From Combretum micranthum (lineage: Eukaryota; Streptophyta; Magnoliopsida; Myrtales; Combretaceae), in the NCBI GenBank assembly GCA_024138025.1, contig JAMXBD010001582.1, positions 186,001 through 250,000 on the forward strand: a DNA stretch of 64,000 nucleotides, in the 5' to 3' direction. The position numbers were made by a program, and so were the translations under genes. The notes beneath the pieces were generated by a model. It saw only the letters and a list, made by a program, of their open reading frames with translations. It made no database searches and had not been told where the DNA came from. This document shows positions 25,497 through 37,099 of this stretch, piece by piece. How positions within the stretch are numbered: position 1 is the first letter of the stretch; each line of letters opens with the position of its first letter.

Positions 25497-26844
25497 TGAT
25501 AAGTGTCAATAGACCTTTAATCTTGATGTTATTTGAACATATTTGTTATGTAGTTTTTGAGAATTGTTGAAGAAAAGGACATTTATTTTGTGAAAAATTC
25601 ATTTCAGGGCTTAAGGAGCATATTTGGAAGTTTTTATGATGATCCAAGAGAAATTAAGACAAATTAAACAAGTTTGGATCAATTTTGTATAAGAAGGAAA
25701 TTTTATATTTTCATCCCCACCTTTAGTATTGGCATGGAAGGATGCCAGGGATGCGATCAGTAGGCATTAGAGAAGAAAATTTTTCATCCTCACCTTTATC
25801 CTTACCAGGGAAGACAGCGAGGGAAGAGATCAGAATGCTCAAGAGGCGAAAATTGGTTGTTTTATGTTCATCCCTGCCCTGATCCCAGCTATGCTACAAT
25901 CTTTGCTGACCTAGGTTTATCTCAAAACTATAAGTAATTCTCTGTTTTCTTATTTTACAATTTTTAGATCATTTGTCTAAGCCCTAAGAGAGAGATTACA
26001 AAGGAAATTACGAAGAACTTGCTGGAGCATCAATTGAAGATCTCAAGACATCAATTAGGGTTTATTCTTTCTATCATGATTCTTTCTATTTCCTCTAGAT
26101 ATATTGTTCTTATTATAAATCTCATGGAGGAGTAGATTCTTATACTCTTCACCTATGAAACCCTAAAGCATATGAATTGAAATTCCTTTTGACTAATGAA
26201 ATATTCATACCTTTATATCTATTCATGTGATTTAATAGTCTTGTGATTGATTTGTGCACAAATTAATTGCATGTTTGATTCTTATTGGATTGAAAGAGGT
26301 TTCATTCAATTGGATAGATTTTCATGAATAAAGAAATTGCTTATTTCACCTAAAGTAAGGAAATTACGATTTTCTGCTACAAGAATTCAATTCTTGCTTA
26401 AGGATCATAAACTTTCATGCAATCTTATGTGGTGATTAGTGAGGGAGAGGTCTCCACTATCTCATGTAAGGTTAGGAATTGATCAACTCGAGGAAGTAAT
26501 TGATATACTTGTTAAGATCCAGCAGTGTAAAGCATGAATGATTCACTAATTAATCTTTTATCATAAGAATTTTAGGTTAGGGTGGATCAAGGTGAAGAGT
26601 ATGTTTTAAGATTGAATCTTAGAGCCTGCTTTATCTTTTGTTCAGTAGTTAATTGTAGAATTCGCTTCAAAACTTAGGCTAAATAGTAGAGAGCAGGTAA
26701 TACTAGTACTTGTTCTTCAAATTCCTTAAGGATGACACCCTAAAATCTATGCTACATAGAATAGGTACTCTTGCCTAGCTCAGATCATAGATTTCAATGA
26801 GTTTATAAATTTTAGAATTTGATACGATCGGTAAATGCGCATCA
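25497..26844 (+). repeat. 3' LTR of E2 (1348 bp)
   Basis: Starts TGATAAGTGTCAATAG and ends GATCGGTAAATGCGCATCA, a typical Athila-group LTR end. TATA-like ACTATAAGTAA at about 25927. The partner 5' LTR is outside the window. The copia coding frame begins soon after its end. Confidence 0.85.
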
Positions 26845-29800
26845 TATTCCTATTTATATTATTTTTCTAATAGACCAAGTCACGTAGAAAAACATCGTTA
26901 CTATAAGAGAAACAATCTCAATAATCTTCAAACTAATCAAAAGGATAACACAAGTTTGTCTTTCAAAAGACCCAAACTTGTTTTGGTACCTAAAAAGGTT
27001 AATTTTTTCTACTTGTGTAGAAACATAAAACTAAAATATGAGAAACATAGTATCATGACAGTGGATGTTCTAAACACATGGTAGATGATGCTTCATTGTT
27101 CACAAATTTAAAACGAAAGGAAAAAAGGTATGTAACATTTGGTGACGACAATAATTGTTGTAATTGGAACTATTGGATTGCCTCTATATATTATTGAAAT
27201 TATTAAGCTGGTCAAAAGTTTGAAGCATAATTTGTTGAGCATCAATCAATTGTGTGATGAAGGATATAAAATGGAGTTTGAACAAAATAGATGTTATTCT
27301 TATGATCAAAGTGGTGCAAAATTGTTTGAAGGATTTAAAAAGAAAAATATGCATCAAATTAAACCTACTGATGTTGATGTTGAATGCTGCTTTCTATCTG
27401 TTAAGATAATATTAACACCTAGCATAAACGTTTAGGACATGTTAATTTCAATCAATTGGAGAAATTATCTAAGAAAAAGCTAATAGATGGTTTACCATAT
27501 ATTAACATTAAACATGATATAAAATGTGATACTTGCTTAAAAAATAAGATGGTTTCAGTTTCGCATAGCAAAAATAAAATATCAACTAAACGGCCTTTAG
27601 AACTTTTGTACAAGAACTTTAACTTTAGGTGAAAATAAATATGGATTTGTTATTGTTGATGACTTTTCAAGATATACATGGGTTATTTTCTTATGGCAGA
27701 AAAGAGATGCCTCTTATTCATTTAGGAATTTGCAAAACAAATACAAAATGAAAAAGGTTATTCCATCATTAGCATTCAAATTGATCATGGAAAAGAATTT
27801 GAAAATACAAAATTTGCAAATTTTTGTAAAGAACAAGGAATTAATCATAAATTTTCTTCACCATATACTCCACAACAAAAAAATGACCAGATCTATATTA
27901 AAAAAAGTGGTATTTCTGATTATTTTTTAGATAAAGCTGTATCAACTGCATGCTATGTTATAAATAGTGTATGTACGATGTATGACATCTAAAACATCTT
28001 ATGAATTATTTCATGGTAAAAAGCCTATGGTTTCATATTTTCATGCGATTGGTTCTAAATGTTTTGTTAAGAAATATGCAATTAATCTTTGCAACTTTGA
28101 TGAAAGATCTGATGAAGCTATCTTTTTAGGATGTTCTTTAAATAGTAGAGCTTATTGTGTTTATAATAAATTATCCCAAACAATTGAGAAATCTATTAAT
28201 ATGAAAAATTTGATGTTTTTTGTGATGAAAATGAAGTAAATTATAGAAAGAAATATGATATAGTCTCACAACAAATTAAAAGGGAAGAACCATCTGTTAA
28301 AACCCAGCAATCTAGTTACGCAAAGCGTATTAAAGAGGGTAGAATAGAAGGTATTCCAAAGAGTTTAGAAACTATATTAGATTTTCCTAAGGCTAGAAAA
28401 TATAAATCTACTAATCCCGTTGAGTTAATAATTGGTAATGTTCAATTTGATGTTAAAACAAGAGTTAATTTACAAGATTTAAAAAATGATTTTGCCTTAT
28501 TACTGAAATTGAACCTAATTTATTGATAAAGCTTTAGCAGATAATAATAATAAATGCTATACAAGATGAGCTTAATCAATTTCAAAGGAATGATGTTTGG
28601 TTTTAAGTACCTAAACTTAAAGGACAATCAATAGTTGGAACTAAATGGGTTTTCAAGAATAAATTAGATGAAAATGTTAAAATAAGGAATAAAGCAAGGG
28701 TAATAGCTAAATAATATTCTGAAGAAGAAGGAATTGATTTTGAAACTTATGCTCCTGTTGCTAGATTGGAAACTATTCGTTTGTTGCTTTCTTTTTCATG
28801 TTTTAGAACTTCAAATTATTTCACATGGATGTTAAAAGTGCATTCTTGAATAGTTTTATAAAAGAAGAAGCACATCTTGAACAACCCCTAGGTTTTGAAG
28901 ATTCTTTTAAACCAATCATGTGTTTAAATTAAAAAAGATCTTATATGGATTAAAGTAAGTCCACAAGGCGTGGTATGAAAGATTAAGTGAATATCTTGTG
29001 TCCAATGGTTTTCAAAGAGGTATTGTCGATACAACTCTTTTTCTAAAGTCTTATGAAAAAGATTTGTTAATAGTACAAATATATTTTGATGACATAAATT
29101 TTTTGATGAAATGTTATGTCAAGAACTTTCTAGACTTTTGCAAGCTGAATTTGAAATGCCAATTATGTGTGAACTAAATTTCTTTTTTTGATTACAGATC
29201 AAACAAACAAGTGAAGGAATCTTCATTCATCAAGGAAAATAAACAAGACAAGTTTTGAAGAAGTTTGGTTATGAAAGTTCCAAGAAGATATCTACATCAA
29301 TGAGTACTTCATCTAGCTTAGATCTAGACTTAAATGGTAAAAAGATAAATGAAAAATTGTATAGAAGTTTCATTAGATTGCTTTTTATTTGACTACTTCA
29401 AGACCAAATTTCTTGTTTAGTGTATGTTTGTATGCAAGATTTTAAAGTGCACCAAGTTAGACACATTTAGCTATTATTAAAAGAATTGTCAAGTCTCTAT
29501 CTTGTGCTACAAAATTAGGAATTTGGTATCCTAAAAATCAAAATTTTGAACTTATAGGACATTTAGATGTTGATTAGGCAAGGTGTGAAATAGATAAGAA
29601 CAACACATCACACACTTGTCAATTCTTAGGTGACAAACTAATGTCCCGGTCTTCCAAGAAACAAAATTCAGCTGCCTTATCAATAACCGAGGCTGAATAT
29701 GCCTCTATTGGTAATTGTTGTGATTAAATTCTTTAGATTAAACAACAATTGCATGATTATGGTTTAATGTTTAAAACTATTCCAATTATATGTGATAATA

Positions 29801-30021
29801 CAAGTGCAATTAATTTAACAAAAAATCCTATACAACATCCTAGATCTAAGGACTTAGAAATTAGACATCATTTTATAAGAGATGATGTGGATAATGGAAA
29901 TACGTTGTTGATTATATGACAATAGATAATCAATTTGCTCATATTTTTACAAAACCCATAGGAAAAGTTCATTTTGAATATATAAGAAATAGAATTGGTT
30001 TACGTTATCCTTTCTGCGATT
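26845..30021 (+). pseudogene. pol: Sire-type copia gag end, protease, integrase, RT, RNase H
   Basis: Protease site DSGCSKHM at 27057-27080, followed by GDD. Then LKHNLLSINQLCDEGYK and the integrase zinc finger HKRLGH...CDTC (27424-27540). The integrase core keeps D (GFVIVDDFSRYTWV) and D (IDHGKEFENTKF), but after SPYTPQQ a small deletion removes the NGVVERKN stretch with the catalytic E. RT: GTKWVFKNKLDENVKIRNKA, YAPVARLETIRLLL, MDVKSAFLN, and IYFDDIN in place of Y-V-D-D. RNase H: GHLDVD, SITEAEYASI, ICDNTSAINL, RSKDLEIRHHFIRD. It is open only in pieces, with at least a dozen stops or shifts. Old and inactive. Confidence 0.9.
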
Positions 30022-30537
30022 AATCTAATATGTTTTATTTATTATGTTTTTTGGTTTAAATAAGATAAAATAAATAAACAATGATAATAAAAAGAAAATA
30101 AGTTGAAGTGTTTTTAATGAACATAACAACATGTGGTTTATTTTACCATTAGTGCGCATAAAACTACATAAAATCATTGGTGGATTTTTCAAAACACATA
30201 TCATCTCTCTATCAAAAGCATAGATTATCCTCTTCTTCTAAGCTTCTTAAACTCAAAAATAGATGATCCTCTTCTTCTAAGCTTCTTAAACTCAAAAGTG
30301 GCTCCAAGAAAATCCCAACATATCTCCAAAAAAAATTTCAAAACCGTGAAATCCTCTAAAACCATAACCACACATGATGAACTAACAAATTCATAGCAAA
30401 CTCTATCTCAAGATTTTTAACCTCCATCACCTAGGGTTAGAGAAATTAGATCCAAAAGGTTTCAATATCTTAGCTTTGGAGGGAAGAAATTCGAGAAAGA
30501 TTCAAAAAGATCAAGCAAAGATAAGAAAATAACATCC
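30022..30537 (+). other. Spacer between pol and envelope-position ORF of E3
   Basis: AT-rich, non-coding. A 34-bp direct repeat (TAGAT(T/G)ATCCTCTTCTTCTA ...) occurs at about 30223 and 30260. A leader or splice acceptor for the next ORF could be here; none is provable. Confidence 0.4.
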
Positions 30538-31002
30538 ATGGAGTCTAATCATGTAGATAGTGAATCAAACATGGAACTGGAGAAAACCCTAGAACCCTCG
30601 ATAAAGAAGAAAGTCAAGTCAAAAAGGGATAACTCGAAGAAGAGGAAAGAGAATGCTAGCTCTCCAAAGGTCCCGACAAAATCTAAAAGGAAAAAGATCG
30701 ACGAAGATGAGGAATTTGCTCATAAGGTTTCGTCAAATAAGGTAAAAATCCATGACTATTCTTTCATAGACTTTATGTATCTTGAAAAAAAAGGGTTTTC
30801 TTAGAATGAGTGGTTGAATAAGTTAAGATACAGGAAATTATGTGAATTAACTACAAAGGTGGTGAAGACGGATTAAGATTGTCTATTAGGGCTACTAAGT
30901 TTGATGTGACTAGAAGAGATGTAATAAATTGTTTTGGTTTGAAAGATTTTAAAGATGATAATGAATATGTTTCTTTGGAGAGAAATGATCTATTCTTGAT
31001 TT
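30538..31002 (+). pseudogene. Sire envelope-position ORF, part 1
   Basis: From the ATG at 30538, 88 codons are open: a very basic Lys/Ser-rich N-terminus (SIKKKVKSKRDNSKKRKENA, then TKSKRKKIDEDEEF) ending at TAG 30802. The same protein continues in another frame (LRLSIRATKFDVTRRDVINC, then a DDNEYVSLERNDLFLI segment) to the E4 insertion at 31003. SIRE1-like elements carry an ORF here that has been called envelope-like; its function is unproven. Basic nuclear-type stretches are more obvious than any membrane segment. Confidence 0.6.
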
Positions 31003-32807
31003 TGTATGGTAAGGTTGCTGTAGCTGGCCGATCACGTGCGATAAAGTAGCATTAACCTCAGAGAAGTCTTGAACTAATGACATATGTATAGATGTTGTAG
31101 AGAGAGTCTTGGAGGAGGAATAGGAAAACCCGATTTGTCAAGTGTGCAAGTATGATAGAATATCAAATCAGATAGATTTGATCATTCTTGACTCATTCTT
31201 TATGAAGTAGTTGCTTTGATTCTTTCTAGATTTATTTCGGTAGAGTTTCTATATTGCCCTCGATCTTAGCAATACATAGAATAATCCCCAAATGAGAAGA
31301 CAAGTCTCTTATTTATAGATATTAGAGGCTGATGCTGTCTTTTAGATCATTGTTAAGGATTCAATAGTTGAGATTGAAGCATTCTTTTCTTTAGTAACAG
31401 GTTGGGCTTGCAAATGAGCTTGAGAAGAGCCTAAGGTTTTACAATATAAAAAAAGCCCATTAATTTTTTAAATAGCCTATTTTCTATATAAAAGGGCTTA
31501 AGACTTATTTTAGTAAAATAAATTCCTAATCAATCCAGAAGATATTTTTGGAGTTTGTTTTTCATGCATAAGAAAACCAAATTAGGTCAAAAGTGAAATG
31601 AACCGGTTTGACAATCCTTGTTCAAGCCTACCAAGCGAAATCTCTCTATGATATCCTTTATCAGACTTGGTCTTTTAAGCCCTATTGTCGAGCCTGGATT
31701 TTTCCACTATCTGGTTCATTTCTCCTAACCCGATTCACATTAAACCCAAACCCATTTAACATGAATCCTCGACTAGGGGTTAAAAGAAATTTTTAAAAAA
31801 ATTTTAGAGTCGCCACCCTATATATATCGGGAAAAAATAAAAAGCTAGGATCAATGAGTCGGTTGATCCTAACTTAGCTACTAGTCTGCGAAAATTTGAT
31901 TTTAGAAAAACCAAAATTTTAAACCAGATATCATGGATTCGGGGGCTACCCTATTAAAACCAAACGGTTACCACTTTTGGAATTTTAAATTTCTAATCTA
32001 TCCTTTTCATGCTCAAAAATCCAAATGATACATTATGAAACAATATTCACAAATCAAATCATTCATTTTTCATTTTTTTTATTTTTTTATTCATTTTTTT
32101 TAAAATATTAATATCAACAAATAGATTTCATTTTTTTTAACAAAAAACTTATATTTACAAAATAATTATTCACAATATTAAAAACAAAAACATTTTTTTC
32201 ATTTTTTATGTCGCCCCGCAGGTGCCTACGTACTCGCTAATCTAGATCAGACAAAACGTAGTTCTTTTTAAAAAAAAAACTTTAATTTGTTGGTCAATTT
32301 TAATTTTTTTGAACTCTTTTCATTTTAAGTTCATTAAATTTTGAATTTTCATAAAAAATCATTTTTGATGACCCTATGATCTAATCAATTGATTTTCATT
32401 TCATGAAAAAAAAAAATTTTCTAAGTCCAAAAAATTATTTTTTATTTTTTAGAAATTTTGTTCTTTGGAAAATCCAATTTTATTATTTTTATTTATTTTT
32501 TTCATTTTTTTTATTTTATTTTTTAAAAAAATCATCACATAAATTCACAATATATTCAGAATATATTAAAAAATATTAAAATCATTTTTCATGCATTAAA
32601 TATGCATTTTCTAAAGCAATTTATGTATAAATACATATTAAAAATATTTAAAAATATTAAAAATATCAAAAAAATAAATTTATATAAAAAATAAATATTT
32701 TGATTTTTCTGGATTTTTCTGAATTTTTCTGAATTTTTTGCTATTTTTTATTATTTTCTGAAATTAATTATATAATAAACTATTAATAAAATAATACGTA
32801 TCAACCT

Positions 32808-33045
32808 GGACCGTCGGATGAAGCGGACGAGATCTGGAGCGTCGATCTCGCTGACCGATCTGGATCGTCTGATCTTGTTGACTCGATCTGAGTCGTCTGA
32901 TCGCTTGATGAAATCTGGGCCGTCTGATCGCTTGATTAAATATGGACCGTCTGATTGCTTGATGAAATCTGGGCCGTTGATCTGCTTGATCAAATCTGGA
33001 CCGTCTGATCTGCCTGATGAAATCTGGACCGTCTGATCAGAGTTG
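32808..33045 (-). repeat. 27-bp minisatellite in LTR D, about 9 copies
   Basis: Units of the form TCTGGACCGTCTGATC..TTGATGAAA, with the CGT core at 32812, 32840, 32866, 32894, 32921, 32948, 32975, 33002 and 33030 (27-28 bp period). Because 27 is a multiple of three, long repetitive open frames appear on both strands and should not be called genes. GGACCGTC/GATC-type words recur in plant LTR promoters; an enhancer role is inference. Confidence 0.85.
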
Positions 33046-33549
33046 ACCGTTGACCGATGACCGACGACTGTTGACCGATGACCGACCGGGTTGGATTTGG
33101 ATCTTCGGGTCGGATCTCGGAGCTCCGACGGGTGAAGAAGACGATGACGCGACTTTTCGAGGTGGATTCCGGCGGTTCCGGTGGTCCTCGGCGGCTGGAA
33201 GCTTGTCGGCCCCACTCCTGCTGCGACGGCGCGTCCTTTGGTGGTGGTGGCGTTCACTCAGAACGGCGGTAAGGGGCAGCTCCGGCGGTGGTTGTACGGC
33301 GGCGCTAATGAACAAAATTTAAAAAAATTTTCAGAGAGAATCCGATCAATTCGAACAAATCTAAGCACACTAAATCATCCAAATCAAGTTTCTAACATTG
33401 TTACAACACTCAATTTGGATTAAATCTGATCTAATCAATTCGAATTTGAAAAATTCGAATTCTATACCCTAAATTCAAGAATTTCGAATTGGCTTTGCTC
33501 TGTATGTGTTTTCTTGAAATTGATTTGTGCCTTTTGCTCCTAGGACCTC

Positions 33550-33559
33550 CTATTTATAG
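33550..33559 (-). promoter_or_regulatory. TATA box of LTR D
   Basis: The minus strand reads CTATAAATAGGAGG, a strong plant TATA context, about 575 bp inside the minus-strand LTR start. The GC-rich minisatellite lies 0.5-0.75 kb downstream of it. Confidence 0.55.
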
Positions 33560-34206
33560 TTGCAAGCTCAATTTTCAGTTTCGAACAGTTTCAAAACGAA
33601 TTGATTTTTGCCCCTTGATTTTTTTTACGAATTTAATTCGAAAATCCATGATTAAATTGTTTGAAACTGATAATTGATGATTGTTTTCATATTCCATGCC
33701 AGATTCATCCAATCAATTTTTGTAAACTCCCCATTCATGTACAATTGAATGCTTTATACATTGAATTTTGTAACTTTTGGGTTGTTTTTTGCACTAATCT
33801 TTCATATTCCATAACCACTTTGCAATTCCATCATCAATTTTGACAATCAATGATGTTTTGTCAGTTAAAAACTGATGCAAAGTAAGGCAAAAGTCACATT
33901 TGAGGAAAATGAAAAGACAAAAATGATAAAAGGCAAAAATTTGCCTTTGCTAGGGTTTGAACCTGTGTCCTTGAGCTTGAGTGTGTATTTGGGTCCATGT
34001 ATTTAACCAACAGGCCATTTGGCCTGTGCCTTGATCACTTAGCCAATTTCATCAATACTTAAGGCTTTTGGAAAAATGAGTTTAATTAAATTTAAGCCTT
34101 AATTCATTTGGGCAAAAATGGGTGTCTACACCTATCACTAGCCTAGAAAACTTGTTCGTAACATTAAATTGGGTCAAAAGCCTAATTACTGAAATGACCC
34201 TCTATA

Positions 34207-34505
34207 TTCTACCCTTTGATCAAATGCTCCTTTAGCAAAGTCATTAAGGGGGTTTTAGGCATTTAATTGAGTGGATGTTATCTTTTAGATTTATTGTAGA
34301 AACTGATAAGAAGTTGCACTTGACCTCAAATTGTCTATTGTATTGACGAATTGGTACTTTTGACAATTATCAATGAACCAAAGTAAGTTGAAGTAATCTT
34401 CTTTGAACTTATTATGGAATACTTGATGGAGCGAATCCGTTATTGCATGATTGCCTATAGTATTGAGTCAAACCAATGTATTCTATGTCAGTTGATGAAC
34501 CAAGG
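34207..34505 (-). other. E4 internal sequence next to its 3' LTR, no gene
   Basis: Unassigned, AT-rich. The minus-strand polypurine tract should lie here; AAAGGAGCAT at about 34228-34237 on the minus strand is the best but weak candidate. Confidence 0.35.
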
Positions 34506-36179
34506 TAATAAACAAAAATTATTCCTATTTTATGTATGCCAAAATGGACTTTTATTGATTATTTTATCGATAAATTTATGAATTTGGCACTTAAAAATAT
34601 TAATTTATGCTTTCAGGTCTTTAAAGGTGACATTTTATAAAAAGAAGGAAAAGTGGGTCAAAAATGCAAAGTTTGGACCAAAAAGTGGTCAACACAATAA
34701 AGACATGCCATGTCTTTCAGCCATGTCCTTCAACTATGTCAAGGAAAAGCACAATCAAGGTCTAAATCTTAGGTTTTTAAAAAACACAACAGCGACATAA
34801 CTTGTCACAAACTGTGTCAACCTTGAAAGTTAACTTTGCAAGGGATATTTCTGGGACAAGCCATGTCCCGAGTGATGTCAGTGAAGAAAAAAGATCGCAG
34901 CAAAGGACACGACTCTGAGACAAGCCATGTCCCCAGCCATGTCAATTTTTACATAGAGGAAAACAGCCAGACATGCTCAAGTGACACGACTTGTCCCCAA
35001 ACTTGTCGATTTGACAGTCCATTAATTTTTAAGAAACGGCTTTTTTATTGAATAGTGACCCCTTATTTATTAAATAAATGTCTATTGGACATTAAAAGGG
35101 TGTTACTTTGGAAAGCCAAGAGACCCGTAACTCCCATAACTTCCCATTTCCTCCATCAATAAGCATTCAATTCCATTTATACAAAGATCATTATAAAATG
35201 AAGATGGAGGGAAGAACCAAAGAAGAGAAGGACAAGAAAAGAAGAGACAGAGACAAGAAAAAACATACTTTTATGTATTTTCACAGCAGCATTTGTGCTT
35301 GAGTGTATCAATCTATCAAGGAACACTGTTTGTATTGCTAATCTAATTTTAGATCCTTTCTATTTCTCCTTGTTATTGATTTATATTGTTTTATCTATGG
35401 AGGAATAGTTTAATATTGCTTAGGTATTGTGGATCCTTGATTGATTTCATGTGATTCCTTTATTCCTAATTTCAAAACTTGTTGATTTTATTGTATTCAA
35501 TAGCTTGTGCCTAAAAAATGAGTCTAATTGGATGGTGCATCTCATTGGATTCATGTTTGATTTTTGTTAAAAATAGACCGAGAGGTTGATTTAATGAATA
35601 GATCTAAAGCTATTGATGAGATTGCTCATAATCACCTAGAGATAAGGATGGTGAAATCTTCTGTCACTTGTTTTGAAATTCATCAGTTTGGTTTTAAAAC
35701 GAAGGATTCTTGCTCTTTATGAAAATTTAAGTTACTAAAAGTCAAGAAGAGATTCCGGTAGTTTGGCTTAGGTTAAGTGCTTTTGACTTTGAGAGAAGCA
35801 TTAGCATAATTTAGTGAATCCGATGGTTCAATAATCAATACAACTTTTTGAGAAAATTCTTGAGTCATATGAATAGATCTTAGGTGAAGCATGACCCAAG
35901 CAACCTTGTGAATTGATTTATCCTCTTCCATGTTTGTTGTGAAATCTGTGAATATTAGACTTAGTTTAGTTTCTATGTATATAAAACCAAATTTGATTTT
36001 TTCGGCTTGAAAATAGGAAAAGAGTGAGTGGAAGTACTCATCAACGTTCCCTAGGAATATGACCTAGATCATTTCTCTATGCTACATCTGATGGGTGCGC
36101 TTGCCCTATAAGACTATGGTTGAAAAGAAAACGATTTAGAAAATTTATAAATTTAAAACTTGATCTTTTGAATCTATCA
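34506..36179 (+). mobile_element. Solo LTR B2 (1674 bp, Athila type)
   Basis: From TAATAAACAAAAATTATTCC (a decayed TGATAAAC) to AATCTATCA. Duplications CAAGG (34501-34505) and TAAGG (36180-36184) match at 4 of 5. It is homologous along its length to the 5' LTR of E1. TATA-like ATTATAAAATG at about 35190. It is the only solo LTR here on the plus strand. The frame 34836-35051 lies over the palindrome cluster and is not a gene. Confidence 0.85.
34702..34995 (+). promoter_or_regulatory. Five exact GACA-N5-TGTC palindromes in LTR B2
   Basis: Sites at 34702-34714 (GACATGCCATGTC), 34794-34806 (GACATAACTTGTC), 34855-34867 and 34919-34931 (both GACAAGCCATGTC) and 34983-34995 (GACACGACTTGTC), with many half sites between. 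They end about 200 bp upstream of the TATA-like site, a plausible enhancer position. TGTC is the core half site of plant auxin response factors, but this spacing and outward arrangement is not the classical one. Confidence 0.6.
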
Positions 36180-36706
36180 TAAGGCAAGGTAAGTAATCTT
36201 TTGTCAATCATTGCTTTAGAAGCACACCTCCTTTTGCAGTTACTCTGTATTGTGCTTTGTTATGTTCATCTTACATCCCCTTTTTTATTATAATGCTTAA
36301 TAATTCAATATAAGCATCAAATATTAGCTCAAAGGCATAGCAATAAATAAAGCAGTATGTTGTCATTTTGTGCTACTCACTCTAGGATGAAGGAAATTAT
36401 GTTTGGGTACACTGAGATCGTGTGGGTGTGAGGGCAATTCATCTTTCATAGTATTAAAATCTACTGTGCCCCTTTTCCTTTTTTTTTTTTTTCGTACCTT
36501 CCATCTTTAATCCTTTCTTTGTCTTTTTTTTTTTTTTTAACTACAATTAACCCATACATATATATATTTATAGAGAGAGAGAGAGAAAGTCAATCAACCC
36601 TCTCCTTAAAGGAAAAATTTCGAATTATAACTCATTATCTCCACTATTTCAGAATCACAATATCTTTTATTTTTTAATTTCTATTTTCATATGCCTGCCC
36701 TCTTAA
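36180..36706. other. E4 internal sequence, no gene; T-runs and GA repeat
   Basis: AT-rich with poly-T runs at 36478-36492 and 36523-36538, and TATATATATTTATAGAGAGA at 36558 followed by a short GA microsatellite. No coding signal. Confidence 0.5.
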
Positions 36707-37099
36707 TTAATCACTAGGGTTTCTCCTTTTTTTTTTTTTTTTATTCTCAACTTCCCCTTCATTCTTGACGATGAACTTGAGGTCGGGATCCTCATTAGCA
36801 TTCTCATCAAGGTTGCACATAATCTTAATGGTGCCATTAACTTTAGGCAACGTTTGACGATTATAGTCTTTGTCTTCATTCTTGCTAAAGATAACAGCAA
36901 GGCTAGAGAGATTGCAGGACCATTCAAAGTAGGTGGTCTCGAATTTGTGCCATATGTGGAATTTAGTGTTGTTGGGACAATCTTCAATGATCAATTGCTT
37001 ATCCACTTCAATATTTGAGGGTTTGTTCCAATCTATTTTCTTTTCTCTTATTTTCATTCTTCTTTTAATGTTTCCAAATGAACCTAGCATTGTAGCCAT
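36707..37099 (-). CDS. Unrecognised 130-residue ORF inside E4
   Basis: Open from the ATG at 37099 to the stop near 36707. The protein starts MATMLGSFGNIKRRMKIREK, has a middle with two Cys and several aromatic residues (IIEDCPNNTKFHIWHKFETT, then YFEWSCNLSSLAVIF), an NGTIKIMCNLDENANEDPDL segment and ends in Lys/Arg (ENKKKKKRRNPSD). There is no signal peptide, membrane segment or retroviral motif I can name. Balanced composition and an intact frame in a region otherwise full of stops make it more gene-like than its surroundings. It could be a captured host fragment, an accessory ORF of E4, or chance. Function unknown. Confidence 0.35.
   Translation of the reverse strand: MATMLGSFGNIKRRMKIREKKIDWNKPSNIEVDKQLIIEDCPNNTKFHIWHKFETTYFEWSCNLSSLAVIFSKNEDKDYNRQTLPKVNGTIKIMCNLDENANEDPDLKFIVKNEGEVENKKKKKRRNPSD

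Larger units (their letters stand above)
6308..26844 (+). mobile_element. Athila-type Ty3/gypsy element E2, 3' part, with four nested LTRs
   Basis: From RT to the 3' end this element can be followed through four insertions: RT end, RNase H and integrase (6308-8352), a spacer, an envelope-position ORF in three pieces (15724-24005), a 3' UTR, a polypurine tract (25479) and the 3' LTR (25497-26844). The nested LTRs are A2, G1, H1 and A3. After removing them the internal part is about 7 kb, a normal Athila layout. The 5' LTR, gag, protease and RT N-terminus lie outside the window. It inserted in the gag/protease region of E3; TATTC at 26845-26849 should be one target-duplication copy. Confidence 0.82.
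31686..34130 (-). mobile_element. Solo LTR D, 2445 bp
   Basis: The plus strand runs from TGTCGAGCCTGGATTTTTCC to AAAAATGGGTGTCTACA with perfect CCTAT duplications (31681-31685 and 34131-34135). The minus-strand start TGTAGACACCCATTTTTGCC and a CTATAAATAGGAGG TATA box fix the orientation. TTAGAGTCGCCACCCT near 31804 and GTCGCCCCGCAGGTGCCTAC near 32211 are wordings I associate with gypsy (chromovirus) LTRs. A GC-rich island with a 27-bp minisatellite lies at 32808-33320. The interruption of the E4 LTR at homologous points confirms the insertion. Confidence 0.88.
31003..34206 (-). repeat. 3' LTR of E4, split by D
   Basis: Plus-strand TGTATGGTAAGGTTGCTGTA to ATGACCCTCTATA. The match to the other LTR is evident in GTAGCTGGCC(G/A)ATCAC, the GAAGACAAG(T/A) segment near 31285 and the final TAATTAC(T/C)GAAATGACCCTC. 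LTR D is inserted at 31686. The minus-strand terminus is TATAGAGGG rather than TG. Confidence 0.75.

Noticed and set aside
27730..28239. Two separate small proteins
   Set aside because: The second is a piece of the E3 copia integrase end; the first is another frame of the integrase core. Both belong to the pol relic.
32751..33423. Overlapping open frames on both strands as genes
   Set aside because: They are produced by the 27-bp minisatellite and the GC-rich stretch of LTR D; no domain, and both strands are open for the same reason.
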